This document shows, one piece after another, positions 24,983 through 33,621 of a stretch of 64,000 nt of DNA (its first letter is position 1; every line of letters starts with the position of its first letter). The notes beneath the pieces are model-generated. The model was not told the DNA's origin and did no database searches. It saw only the letters and a program-made list of their open reading frames with translations. A program made the position numbers and the translations under genes. The stretch covers positions 3,286,001 through 3,350,000 of the forward strand of contig NZ_OZ240671.1 of NCBI RefSeq assembly GCF_965198575.1. The letters are read 5' to 3'. The stretch is from Lichenicola sp965198575 (lineage in GTDB: Bacteria > Pseudomonadota > Alphaproteobacteria > Acetobacterales > Acetobacteraceae).

Positions 24983-25378
24983 TCAAGGCCGATCGACAGG
25001 CGACCGGTCACCGGAGGTCTGATCGTCGAAGGCCTGGTCGATCCGTGCGGCAAGGATGAAGTCGTTCAGGTGCAGGCCCTGGATCGCGTGTGTCCGTAGC
25101 GATGCCGTGACGTACCCCCAGCCCAGCCCGAGGTCGGGATGATGCCCCGCCGCCTCGGCAAGGGCGGCGATACGCGCAACGAGGGCGAATCCCCGGCCGA
25201 AGTCGGGCTGCGCGAACCGCCGGACGATCTCCGTGCCATCCGCCGCCAGCGACCAGTCGGGGATCGCCGGCAGCAGATCCGCCACCGCCTCGGGGGTCAT
25301 CGGCGCCGCGTCCCGACCGCAGGCGATACACCGCCGTGCGGCCAGGTCCCGGGCTGCGCTGGGAGGCGTGGCTGTCAT
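24983..25378 (-). CDS. phhB: Pterin-4a-carbinolamine dehydratase
   Basis: A 131-residue PhhB/DCoH protein. The dehydratase signature is present: AEAAGHHPDLGLGWGYVTASL near residue 80, with the catalytic HHP, and THAIQGLHLNDFILAARID at the C-terminus. It recycles 4a-hydroxytetrahydropterin formed by aromatic amino-acid hydroxylases. The N-terminal extension contains Cys-x-x-Cys (RRCIACGRD), which is unusual for the family and may bind metal. GGAG lies 7 nt before ATG 25378. No phenylalanine hydroxylase gene is in the window. Confidence 0.88.
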   Translation of the reverse strand: MTATPPSAARDLAARRCIACGRDAAPMTPEAVADLLPAIPDWSLAADGTEIVRRFAQPDFGRGFALVARIAALAEAAGHHPDLGLGWGYVTASLRTHAIQGLHLNDFILAARIDQAFDDQTSGDRSPVDRP

Positions 25379-25819
25379 TGCGAGCTCCAATCGACCAGGT
25401 TGCGCGGCGTCGCCGGGCCGGCTGCACGTTGAAGCCTCAACCGATCGACCGTGATGAGCATGCTCGCCACACCTGGCATGTCACCAGCTCCGCCATGCAG
25501 CGCATCGGCCAGATCCTGGCGGAAGCGGCGAGCGAGCACGGTATCGCATGCCCCGACGAGGCACCGGGCCCGCGCGGCGCACCAGATGAGCGATCACCAC
25601 GGCGCGGCCTGCCAGGCCAGACCGGTGCGGGTGCGGTTGGCGGGGCACGGGACCGGACCTCGGGATCCCGGATGCGCCGCCGCCGCCGCGCGTCGGGCGA
25701 TCGTCGGGATGGCGAACCGAACGATGCACCTGCTGCTCGACGCCGACACGGTGCATGACGCGGAGGCAGCGACCGAAGCGCTGCCGGCCGATATCGCGCA
25801 GTGGACGAGCGTCAGCCTC
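25379..25819. other. 441-nt gap with no confident gene
   Basis: Between the phhB start and the end of the ABC-F gene I find no family-recognisable coding sequence. Third-position GC is high first in one plus-strand frame (25495 to about 25585) and then in another (25586 to 25837), as if one small gene were split by a +1 shift. The upstream half (25379-25494) should contain the phhB promoter. Confidence 0.5.
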
Positions 25820-25837
25820 TCAGTTGCCGCCGAGTGA
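25586..25837 (+). CDS. Uncertain small ORF, possibly the 3' part of a frameshifted gene
   Basis: This 83-residue reading (MSDHHGAACQARPVRVRLAG, ending ALPADIAQWTSVSLSVAAE) has strong third-position GC bias, especially in its last 42 residues, where MANRTMHLLLDADTVHDAEA begins. I do not recognise it. A frame one base off, starting at 25495 (MQRIGQILAEAASEHGIACP), shows the same bias upstream, so the real gene may be interrupted, or both may be chance. There is no clear ribosome site. It overlaps the convergent ABC-F gene by 18 nt. Confidence 0.25.
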   Translation: MSDHHGAACQARPVRVRLAGHGTGPRDPGCAAAAARRAIVGMANRTMHLLLDADTVHDAEAATEALPADIAQWTSVSLSVAAE

Positions 25838-27637
25838 CTCGCGCATCATCTCGAGCTGCAGCCAGCGCTCCTCGGCGGCGGTCAGTGCGGCTTCCGTCCT
25901 GGTGAGGGAAACGGTGGCAGCGGCAAAACCCGCCGGGTCGCGATTGTAGAAGCCTGCATCCGCCAGCCTGGCGCGTAGCCGTACGATCTCGGCCTCGTGC
26001 GCCGCGATCTCCTTCGGCAACTGCTCGAGCGCATGCTTGTCCTTGAATGACAGCTTGCGGGCGGCAGCGTTCGCCGGCTGACGTCGTTTGCCGGGTGGCC
26101 CTGCACTCCCGGACAAACCGCCACCGCCCGACATGGCACCCCCGGTGAGGCCGCCGCCCTGCGCCACCATGTCGCTGTAGCCGCCGGCATATTCGATCCA
26201 GCGACCCTTGCCGGCCGCGGCCAGGATCGAGGTCGCGACGCGGTCGAGGAAGTCGCGGTCGTGGCTGACCAGCAGCACGGTGCCGGCGTAGCTGCCCAGC
26301 ATCTCCTGCAGCAGGTCGAGCGTTTCCAGGTCGAGATCGTTGGTGGGCTCGTCGAGCACCAGCAGGTTCGACGGCCGGGCCAGCGCGCAGGCCAGCATCA
26401 GGCGCCCGCGCTCGCCACCGGACAGCACGCCGACGCGGGTGCGGGCCTGCTCCGGGCGGAACAGGAAGTCCTTCATGTAGCCGATCACGTGGCGCTTCTC
26501 GGTACCGACCTGCACCATGTCGCCGCCGCCACCGGTCAGGGTGTCGGACAGGGTGGCGTTCGGGTCCAGGCTGGCGCGCTGCTGATCCAGCGTCACCACC
26601 GACAGGCTGCTGCCGAGCCCGATGCTGCCGGTGTCGGGCTTGTCCAGGCCGGTCAGCAGCCGCAGCAGCGTGGTCTTGCCGGCACCGTTCGAGCCGACGA
26701 TGCCGAGCCGGTCGCCGCGCAGCACCCGCAGATCGAGATCCTGCACGATCGGGCGGCCGTCGAACGATTTAGACATCGTTTCGGCGACGGCCACCAGCTT
26801 GCCCGACAATCCGGTGCCGCTGGCCTCGAGCTTCAGCCCTTGCGGGTTGTGGATCGCCTCCCGCCTGGCCTGACGCAGCGCCGCCAACTCGCCGACGCGG
26901 CGGACATTGCGCTTGCGTCGGCCGGTGACGCCGTAGCGGATCCAGTCCTCCTCGCGCAGGATCTTCTGGTCGAGCTTGTGGGCATCCCGCTCCTCCTGCT
27001 CCAGCACCTCCTCACGCCAGCTCTCGAAGCGCGCGAACCCCTGGTCCAGCCGGCGGGTGACGCCGCGATCGAGCCACACGACGCTGCGCGACAATGTCTC
27101 GAGCAGGCGCCGGTCATGGCTGATGATGACCATCGCCGATTGCAGCGAGGCGAGCTCGCGCTCCAGCCACTCGATCGCCGGCATGTCGAGATGGTTGGTC
27201 GGCTCGTCGAGCAGCAGCAGGTCGGGCGAGGGGGCCAGCGCACGGGCCAGCGCAGCACGCCTGGCCTCACCGCCGGAGAGCCGCCGCGGGTCCTCGGTGC
27301 CGTCGAGGCCGAGTTCGGCGAGCAGGGTAGGGGCGCGATGCTCGGCGTCGTTGGGGCCGAGGCCGGCGCGGACATAATCGAGCGTGGTGGCGTGACCGGA
27401 GAGGTCGGGCTCCTGCGCCAGGGTGCGCACGGTGGTGCCGGGCTGCAGGAAGCGGGTGCCGGAGTCTGCCTGCAGCTCGCCCGCCGCGATCTTCAGCATG
27501 GTGGACTTGCCGGAGCCGTTGCGCCCGACCAGGCACAGGCGCTCGCCGGGGGACACGCCGAAGCTGGCGCGGTCGAGCAGCGGGGCACCGCCGAGGGTGA
27601 GGGTGATGTCGGTCAGCAGAAGCAGGGGTGGCGCCAT
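25820..27637 (-). CDS. ABC-F ATPase, Uup-like
   Basis: A 605-residue soluble ABC-F protein. Two nucleotide-binding domains are present: Walker A VGRNGSGKST near residue 38 and GSNGAGKTT near 325, with signatures LSGGEARRAALARAL near 120 and LSGGERGRLMLACAL near 415 and Walker B LLLLDEPTNHLD and LLVLDEPTNDLD. A long linker with IRYGVTGRRKRN joins them, and a C-terminal coiled coil (DKHALEQLPKEIAAHEAEI, about 535-600) is typical of Uup. These proteins act on ribosomes or on branched DNA intermediates, not in transport. It ends 18 nt into the uncertain plus-strand ORF. Confidence 0.9.
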   Translation of the reverse strand: MAPPLLLLTDITLTLGGAPLLDRASFGVSPGERLCLVGRNGSGKSTMLKIAAGELQADSGTRFLQPGTTVRTLAQEPDLSGHATTLDYVRAGLGPNDAEHRAPTLLAELGLDGTEDPRRLSGGEARRAALARALAPSPDLLLLDEPTNHLDMPAIEWLERELASLQSAMVIISHDRRLLETLSRSVVWLDRGVTRRLDQGFARFESWREEVLEQEERDAHKLDQKILREEDWIRYGVTGRRKRNVRRVGELAALRQARREAIHNPQGLKLEASGTGLSGKLVAVAETMSKSFDGRPIVQDLDLRVLRGDRLGIVGSNGAGKTTLLRLLTGLDKPDTGSIGLGSSLSVVTLDQQRASLDPNATLSDTLTGGGGDMVQVGTEKRHVIGYMKDFLFRPEQARTRVGVLSGGERGRLMLACALARPSNLLVLDEPTNDLDLETLDLLQEMLGSYAGTVLLVSHDRDFLDRVATSILAAAGKGRWIEYAGGYSDMVAQGGGLTGGAMSGGGGLSGSAGPPGKRRQPANAAARKLSFKDKHALEQLPKEIAAHEAEIVRLRARLADAGFYNRDPAGFAAATVSLTRTEAALTAAEERWLQLEMMRESLGGN

Positions 27638-27703
27638 GCCGGGGTTCTCGCCGATGGCGCCCCGGCTGGCAAATGACCCTTCGCTGCGGCGCGGTGCCGG
27701 CGG

Positions 27704-28174
27704 CTACTTCTTCGTGCCGGCCTGCTCCGTCGCCTGCTGGCGGAACATCGTGTCGGCGGTCTGTTTCTGCTGGTCCGACAGCGCGGCATACAGCGTCTGG
27801 AACGCGTCCGACAGCTTCTGCGTGTTGTCGGCATAGGCGCGCGCGACGCTGGCGTAGGATTTCATGTTGTCGGCGGCGTTCATCGTGGCGGCGCTGGTCG
27901 CCCGGTTGCGGAACAGCGCGTCGGTGGCGCTGGCGTTGTCGCGCATCGCCTGGGCGAAACTGGTCCATTGCGGCATCTGGGCCGGGCTGATCTGTAGCGC
28001 CGCCTGCAAGGTCTGGATGCGCTGTTCGGCCGCCTGGGCCTCGGTCTGCGCCGGGGCGGCCGGGTGCGTGGCGGCGAGGGCCGCAGACCCGGCATGCGGC
28101 AGCATCGCCAGTGCGACCAGCAGCACTCCGACGACGCGACTGTTCCTCATGATGCTCTCCGTTGCCCGATCCAT
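27704..28174 (-). CDS. Exported Spy/CpxP-like (LTXXQ) protein, second copy
   Basis: A 156-residue periplasmic protein with a hydrophobic signal (VVGVLLVALAMLPHAGSAAL) and a helical body with two LTxxQ-like turns, LQISPAQMPQWTSF and LSDQQKQTADTMF. It is a paralogue of the protein at 15889. ATG 28174 follows the stop of the upstream glycine-rich gene by one base and has GGAGGG 8 nt upstream within it, so coupled translation is likely. ATG 28150 (GGAGAG 7 nt upstream) is an alternative that would give a cleaner signal peptide. It lies 66 nt before the ABC-F gene on the same strand. Confidence 0.75.
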   Translation of the reverse strand: MDRATESIMRNSRVVGVLLVALAMLPHAGSAALAATHPAAPAQTEAQAAEQRIQTLQAALQISPAQMPQWTSFAQAMRDNASATDALFRNRATSAATMNAADNMKSYASVARAYADNTQKLSDAFQTLYAALSDQQKQTADTMFRQQATEQAGTKK

Positions 28175-28175
28175 G

Positions 28176-29651
28176 TCAGCGCCCTCCTTCACGGCCGCGA
28201 CCGCCCCGGCCGCCGTCGTGACCACCCTCCGGCCGCCCACCTGCGCCACGTTGCCAACCACCTCCGACGAACCCAGGTGCGCCGAAGCTACGGCCACCTG
28301 GCCCGGGGACACCGTAACCATGGCCACCGAAGCCGGAGCCGCCGTAACCGTGCACTCCGTCACCGTGCCCGCCATAGCCGCGCCCGCCGTAACCGCGCGC
28401 TCCGTAACCGCGCCCGTCGTAGCCGCGGCCGTCGTAACCGGCACCTGCGTAGCCGCGACCCCCAGCGCTGGTGGCATGCCACCCGCCGCCGCGCCAGCCG
28501 GCTTCCTCAGGCCCGTGGCCCCACCTGCGCTGCCAGCCGCCCCAGCCGACGCCCCGATATGAGGAGCGGTAGAGCGCCGACCGCCTGAAGCTGTCGTGAG
28601 CATCCCCCACGGAACCACGCCAGACGCCCCAATCGCTGCGGCCCCAACGGCTGATCGCGATGTCACCGAGTGCGAAGGCTGTCAGGGCCAGCAGCGGCGG
28701 CGCGATCGCCAGGGGATACACCTGGGGAGCGAAGATCACCGGCGGTGCGGCCGCCTCGATCATCACCGGCTCCGGCGGAAGAACCACCACCGGCGGAGGC
28801 AGTGCGGCATAGAACAGCTGCCTGGGCGCCGCTTCGAGCGGCGCAGGCGTTGCGGCAACCACCGGCGGCGGTACCGGCGCGGACGCCACCGGGACGGGCG
28901 GCAGGAAACTGGGCAGGCCGAGGATGATCGGTGGCGGCACGACGTAGAGTGGCGGCGGCGCGAACACGATCGGTGGCATCACGAACAACTCGGCCGGCCC
29001 ACCCCCCACCGCGGCGTCGTTCCAAAGCCAGTCGTCACGGTTCCAGCCGTAGCCGGAGCGCCACCAGCCCTGTGAGCGCCAGAAATAGTCGGCAGCGAAC
29101 CCGGCACCGGCCCCTGCGAGCAGCGCACCGCCTGCCAGTCTGCGCGATCCGCGCCATCCGGCGCCGCGTTCGGCCAGCCGCCCTTCATCACCGCGACCGA
29201 ACCCGCGACCGCCCCAGATACCAGCCTCGCCGCCGAATCGGCTGCGGTGGACGTCAGGATAGTGGGCACCGCCGCGATACCCGCCACCATCATCGCCCCG
29301 CGCGAACCGGCCGCCATAGCGGCTACCGTCCACGCCGCCTGGTCGATCACCGCGGAAGCCCTGCTCGGGCCGTCCCCGGAAGCCGGCATTGCCGAAACCA
29401 TGTGCACCAGGTCCGGGACCACCGCCGCCCCATGCCCCACGGCCAAAGTTGCCGCCACCGCCACCACGCTGTCCACCACCGGGCGGACCGCCATGGTCAC
29501 CGGCACCGCGACCGCCGCCACGGGGATCATGTCCGCCCCACTGAGCGTGCGCGAGACGCGGGGAGGCGATGCCGCCGAACAGCAGCCATCCGGCCAGCAA
29601 CAGCCTGCCGGATCGCATGCGCAGGCTAGAGGTGTCGGTCTGGACGTCCAT
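28176..29651 (-). CDS. Glycine-rich exported protein with low-complexity repeats
   Basis: A 491-residue protein of unknown function. A signal peptide (SGRLLLAGWLLFGGIASPRLA, cleaved near AHAQW) is followed by a Gly/Arg/Phe-rich half (residues 40-160), a hydrophobic Pro/Ala/Val-rich middle (about 225-330, with PPPVVVLPPEPV) and a Trp/Tyr/Gly-rich C-terminus that contains tandem GYDGR-type units coded by a 15-bp repeat. The composition suggests an extracellular structural or surface protein. GGAG lies 11 nt before ATG 29651; ATG 29618 is possible. The stop is one base from the start of the Spy-like gene, so the pair is an operon. Confidence 0.7.
   Translation of the reverse strand: MDVQTDTSSLRMRSGRLLLAGWLLFGGIASPRLAHAQWGGHDPRGGGRGAGDHGGPPGGGQRGGGGGNFGRGAWGGGGPGPGAHGFGNAGFRGRPEQGFRGDRPGGVDGSRYGGRFARGDDGGGYRGGAHYPDVHRSRFGGEAGIWGGRGFGRGDEGRLAERGAGWRGSRRLAGGALLAGAGAGFAADYFWRSQGWWRSGYGWNRDDWLWNDAAVGGGPAELFVMPPIVFAPPPLYVVPPPIILGLPSFLPPVPVASAPVPPPVVAATPAPLEAAPRQLFYAALPPPVVVLPPEPVMIEAAAPPVIFAPQVYPLAIAPPLLALTAFALGDIAISRWGRSDWGVWRGSVGDAHDSFRRSALYRSSYRGVGWGGWQRRWGHGPEEAGWRGGGWHATSAGGRGYAGAGYDGRGYDGRGYGARGYGGRGYGGHGDGVHGYGGSGFGGHGYGVPGPGGRSFGAPGFVGGGWQRGAGGRPEGGHDGGRGGRGREGGR
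28374..28463. repeat. Six 15-bp tandem repeats inside the glycine-rich gene
   Basis: Six imperfect 15-bp units (consensus GTAACCGCGCCCGTC on the plus strand) occupy 90 bp and encode GRGYG/GRGYD pentapeptides on the minus strand. Such arrays change copy number by slippage, and the frame is kept because the unit is a multiple of three. They are coding repeats and not a CRISPR array. Confidence 0.75.
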
Positions 29652-29789
29652 CGGCGCTGCGGCTCCTAACCCTGGGAGAGCGAGGAGAGCAGCCTGCTGT
29701 GGCGGTCATGCGGCAAAATGAAACGGCCCGGATCACGCTCGCGAGAGGTGGTCCGAGCCGCGGCCGTGTCGTAGGGCGCCTGCAGCGTG

Positions 29790-31292
29790 TCAGTTCATCG
29801 TCCGGGAGGGCGGCGGCTGGGTCGACACGATGCGGATATCGTTGCCGGTCCCGGTCCGGCGCTCGATCGGAGCCTCCTGGATTGTCCGCGCAGGGCGTGC
29901 GGGACGCGGCACCTCGGTTCCGGCGCGCGACAGCGAGGAGACGAACGACCGGCCCCACCCAAGCGCTGAGGCATCCTTGATCGCCTCCCAGCACGCCTTC
30001 CAGCGGTCCTGCCGCTCCGGCCGGCTCATCCGCAGGGCAAGGTCGAGTGCGTCGGCGATCTCGTCCGGGTCGACAGGGTTGACCAGGATCGCAGCACCGA
30101 GCTGACGCGCGGCGCCGGCGAACTTCGACAACACGAGAACGCCTGGATCGTCCGGATCCTGGGCCGCGACATATTCCTTGGCGACCAGGTTCATGCCGTC
30201 CCGCAATGGCGTGACCAGGCCGATTCGGGCCTCCCGCATGAAGCCGGCGATGGCATCACGCGGCACGCCGCGACTGATCAGCCGGATCGGCGTCCAGTCC
30301 GGCTCGCCCAGCGTGGCGTTGATGCGTCCGGCTGCACCTTCCAGGTCGTCGCGGAGGGTCTGGTAGGCATCGACGTCCTGGCGGCTCGCAGCTGCGATCT
30401 GCAGGAAGGTGGTCTGGCGCGACCATTGCTGCCGGCTCTCCAGCAGTCGCCGATACCCCGCCAGCCGATGGCGCAGGCCCTTGGTGGGATCCATCCGATC
30501 GACGCCGAGGATCAGGCTCTGGCCGTCGAGGCTGCGCTGCAGGCGGGCGGTCTCGGCGGAGCGGTGCCCGGCTTCGGCCATCTCGGCGAACTCGTGCGGA
30601 TCGATCTCGACCGGGAACGCCCCGACCCGGATCTGCCGGTTGCCGAGTTGCAAGCCGCCGCCGGCGAGACGCGCCGCACCGGCAATCCGCTGCGCCGAGG
30701 CGGCAAAGTTCTCGGCATCGTTCGCGGTCTGGAAACCGAGCAGATCGGCGGAGAGCAGGTCGCGGATGAATTGCGAGGCTTCCGGGACGCTCGAGAGCAT
30801 GTCCGGGCTCGGAAACGGCGTGTGCAGGAAGAATCCGATCGGGCAGGTGACGTTGCGCACACGCAGTGCCGATGCCAGCGCCAGCAGATGGTAATCGTGC
30901 ACCCAGATGGTGTCGGTGGGGCGCAGCAGCGGCAGCAGCACGTCGGCGAGCCGGGCATTCACCGCGCGATAGCCCTGCAGGCTGCGGCGGTCGAAATTCA
31001 TCTGCTCGGGGAGCGAATGCAGCAGCGGCCACAGCGTGCCGTTGGAGAAGTTGTTGTAGTAAAGCTCGAGCTCTTCGGGCGTCAGGTCGATCGTGGCGTA
31101 TTCAACCGAACCGTGCTGCACGATCGAGGGCGTCGCCGTGCGCTCGGGACCGGCGGATGTCTGGCCGCTCCAGCCGAACCAGAGTCCACCCTGGCGTTCC
31201 ATGAGGTCGTTCAGCGCGACGGCAAGGCCGCCAGCCTTGGCGTCACCGGTCGGAATGCTCACCCTGTTCGATACGACGACCAGTCTGCTCAT
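29790..31292 (-). CDS. otsA: Trehalose-6-phosphate synthase
   Basis: A 500-residue GT20 enzyme that joins UDP-glucose (or ADP/GDP-glucose) and glucose-6-phosphate. The start SRLVVVSNRVSIPTG and GGLAVAL are the donor-phosphate loop. HDYHLL lies at 132-137, GVDRMDPTKG near 263 (Arg266 and Lys271 contact the nucleotide-sugar), and LRDGMNLVAKEYVA near 385. The C-terminus is 35-40 residues longer than E. coli OtsA and ends in a charged, probably disordered tail. GGGGAA lies 7 nt before ATG 31292. It lies 277 nt downstream of malQ on the same strand; no otsB is in the window. Confidence 0.96.
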   Translation of the reverse strand: MSRLVVVSNRVSIPTGDAKAGGLAVALNDLMERQGGLWFGWSGQTSAGPERTATPSIVQHGSVEYATIDLTPEELELYYNNFSNGTLWPLLHSLPEQMNFDRRSLQGYRAVNARLADVLLPLLRPTDTIWVHDYHLLALASALRVRNVTCPIGFFLHTPFPSPDMLSSVPEASQFIRDLLSADLLGFQTANDAENFAASAQRIAGAARLAGGGLQLGNRQIRVGAFPVEIDPHEFAEMAEAGHRSAETARLQRSLDGQSLILGVDRMDPTKGLRHRLAGYRRLLESRQQWSRQTTFLQIAAASRQDVDAYQTLRDDLEGAAGRINATLGEPDWTPIRLISRGVPRDAIAGFMREARIGLVTPLRDGMNLVAKEYVAAQDPDDPGVLVLSKFAGAARQLGAAILVNPVDPDEIADALDLALRMSRPERQDRWKACWEAIKDASALGWGRSFVSSLSRAGTEVPRPARPARTIQEAPIERRTGTGNDIRIVSTQPPPSRTMN

Positions 31293-31477
31293 TGCACATT
31301 CCCCAGCACCGTAGGCGTTGATAGGCGCGCAGCTCTCGGTTTGCCGCAAGCAGTCCCACCAGCCCGGCCCGGTCACATACGACCAAAATCGTAGGTGCTC
31401 GTCAGCCGGGTCATGTTAACCGGCAAACAGTCAACAAGTTGCTACAACTACCAACTTCCTGACGGGAGCGATAGCGC

Positions 31478-31502
31478 CATCGTCTCCGGCCTGGAGACGA
31501 TG
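31478..31502. promoter_or_regulatory. 25-bp inverted repeat between malQ and otsA
   Basis: CATCGTCTCC and GGAGACGATG form a perfect 10-bp dyad around GGCCT. There is no T-tract on either strand, so a terminator is doubtful. It lies 68 nt beyond the malQ stop and about 186 nt before otsA on the minus strand. A further dyad, AGTTG-CTA-CAACT, lies at 31437-31449. The position suggests an operator or attenuator for otsA. Confidence 0.4.
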
Positions 31503-31569
31503 TCCGGCGTCGTGAGCCAGCTGTCGAAATCGAGGCTCCGCGGCGGCCGAATCGTCCCCTCTCTCGGCC

Positions 31570-33612
31570 TCAGCCGCGCCGCGTCTGGTCGAGCCGGCGC
31601 AGCCGTAGCTCCGTGCGCTCGCCGGACAGGACCGCACCGACCGGGTCGCGCAGCCGCCGGCGCCAGTTCGGATGCTCAGTCGTGGTCCCTGGAATGTTCG
31701 GCTGCTCCTCGAGGCCGATCGCGTCCTCGGTCGGGATCATCGCGATCTCGCACGCAGAGGCGCCGACCTGTGCCACCGCGGCATCCACCACCGGGACGAC
31801 ATCCCACACGGCCGGCTGCGGCCCGGTGCAGGCACCGCTCTCCTGCATCGCCTGCCAGAGCAGGGCGCGATCGGCCTCGCGCGCGGCGAGCTCCTTCCGC
31901 TCGTCCTCGACGCTGCCGCCGAGCTCCAGGCGGTGACGGATATCGACGCCCTTCCACCAGCCGGCAACGGTCGGCAGGTCGTGCGTGCTGGTCATCGCGC
32001 TGGCCTGGCGGGTCCAGTCCTGCGGCCGCTGGAACCCCTCGTCGTCGCGCTCGAACCAGAGCACCCGCATGCCATCCACGCCGGCATCCTGCAGCCGGTC
32101 GGTGAAGCCCTCCGGCACGGTGCCGAGATCCTCGCCGAGCACGATCGCCCGGTTGCGCACGCTTTCCAGCCTGGTCAGCCGCAAGAGGTCGGCTTCCGGC
32201 ATCTGGAGATAGGCGCCCCGTGCGGCGCTGCGTCCTTCCGGCACGATCCAGAGCCGGTTCAGCCCCATCGCGTGATCGATCCGGACGCCACCGGCATGGC
32301 GCATGGCACCCTGCAGCATCTCGATGAAGGCGCGGTAGCCGTTCGCACGCAGACCACGCGCCGAGAATGCGGTGATGCCCCAGTTCTGGCCCTCCCGCTG
32401 CAGCAGGTCGGGCGGCGCGCCCACGGTCAGCCCGACCAGCGTCTCGCCCTGACGGCTCCAGCTGTGACTGCCGCCGGCATCGGTGCCCACGGCCAGGTCG
32501 GCGATCAGGCCGATCGGCATCCCCGCCGCCTTCGCTGCCGCCTGTGCATCCTGCAGCTGGCGATCGGCGCGATATTGCAGCCAGGCGTGGAACGAGACCT
32601 CCTGCGCATGGTCGCGGGCGAAGGCGAGCGAGCCCGGCGCCTGCGGATCGTGGAAGTCGTCCGGCCAGTCCTTCCAGTTCCAGGCACCCTGCTGCTCGCG
32701 CCACAGATGCTGGTGCAATGCCTCGAACAGAGCGTGCGCCTCGAGCTTGTCGCCCTCCGCCGCGCGCCAGGCGAGGAAGTCCGGATCCTCGGCGCCGCCC
32801 AGGTCGAAGCGACGACGCAGCCGCGCCAGCCGGTCGCGCGCAACCGCCGGCCATTCCACGAGGTCCAGCGCCTCCAGGCGGTGCGCCTCTTCGCCGGGAT
32901 CGTCGCCCGGCGCGTCCACCGCGATGTGCAGCGCGTTCAGCATGATCCGGCTGGACGGCGCGTAGGGGCTGAAACGGTCGGGGTCGGCCGAGAACTGCGC
33001 GTGCACCGGGCTGATGGTGACGGCGGCCGCACCATGCAGTGCCGCCTCCTGGACGAAACCGGACAGCGCGGCGAAATCGCCCACCCCGCCATCGCCCGGC
33101 CGACGCAGCGCATACAGCTGCTGCGCCAGTCCCCAGACGCGGGCCGGCGCCTCGCCCGTCGCAGCGTTCGCCGCGGCAAGGGCGTCTTCCAGCGTGAAGC
33201 AGCGAGGCGGCGCCACCGCAACGGTCAGCTCGCGGCCATCGATCTCCAGCTGGTAATAGCCGGGCTGCTCCGGCAGCGTCAGCCAGGCGAGCCCGTCCCG
33301 TATGGTGGCGGTCCCGGACAGCGTGCTGCCGTCCTCGCCCCGCAGCCGCCAGGCTCCGCCCGCGACCGGAAGACCGAGCTCCGCACCGGCATCCCCGGTC
33401 ATGAGAGGCGCCGGCGTCGCATCCTCGGTATCGAGCCTGGCGATCAGCGCATGCGCCTCGGCTTCGCTCGAGACTCCGAGATTGAGCGCGTCCAGGATCG
33501 CCTGCAGATCCTCGGCGGCGATCTCGTGCATGTCGCCGAATGCGTCGCGCCATCTGAGCGAAAGCCCGGCCCGTTCGGCAAGGCTGCGCAGCACCGTTTC
33601 ATCAACACTCAT
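31570..33612 (-). CDS. malQ: 4-alpha-glucanotransferase
   Basis: A 680-residue GH77 amylomaltase that moves alpha-1,4-glucan segments between chains and releases glucose. An N-terminal domain (about 1-150) precedes the catalytic barrel. Active-site segments are GGVRIDHAMGLNRLW near residue 440 (nucleophile Asp), IVLGEDLGTVPEGF near 490 (acid/base Glu) and STHDLPTVAGWW near 545 (transition-state Asp). KDWPDDFHDPQA and YQLEIDGRELTV type strands match MalQ. It starts 9 nt after the glgB stop, so it is the distal gene of the glgE-treS-glgB-malQ run. Confidence 0.94.
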   Translation of the reverse strand: MSVDETVLRSLAERAGLSLRWRDAFGDMHEIAAEDLQAILDALNLGVSSEAEAHALIARLDTEDATPAPLMTGDAGAELGLPVAGGAWRLRGEDGSTLSGTATIRDGLAWLTLPEQPGYYQLEIDGRELTVAVAPPRCFTLEDALAAANAATGEAPARVWGLAQQLYALRRPGDGGVGDFAALSGFVQEAALHGAAAVTISPVHAQFSADPDRFSPYAPSSRIMLNALHIAVDAPGDDPGEEAHRLEALDLVEWPAVARDRLARLRRRFDLGGAEDPDFLAWRAAEGDKLEAHALFEALHQHLWREQQGAWNWKDWPDDFHDPQAPGSLAFARDHAQEVSFHAWLQYRADRQLQDAQAAAKAAGMPIGLIADLAVGTDAGGSHSWSRQGETLVGLTVGAPPDLLQREGQNWGITAFSARGLRANGYRAFIEMLQGAMRHAGGVRIDHAMGLNRLWIVPEGRSAARGAYLQMPEADLLRLTRLESVRNRAIVLGEDLGTVPEGFTDRLQDAGVDGMRVLWFERDDEGFQRPQDWTRQASAMTSTHDLPTVAGWWKGVDIRHRLELGGSVEDERKELAAREADRALLWQAMQESGACTGPQPAVWDVVPVVDAAVAQVGASACEIAMIPTEDAIGLEEQPNIPGTTTEHPNWRRRLRDPVGAVLSGERTELRLRRLDQTRRG

Positions 33613-33621
33613 GATGGCGAC

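Noticed and set aside
28310..28470. Regularly spaced repeats that could suggest a CRISPR array
   Set aside because: The 15-bp units are directly adjacent without unique spacers and encode in-frame GYDGR peptides.
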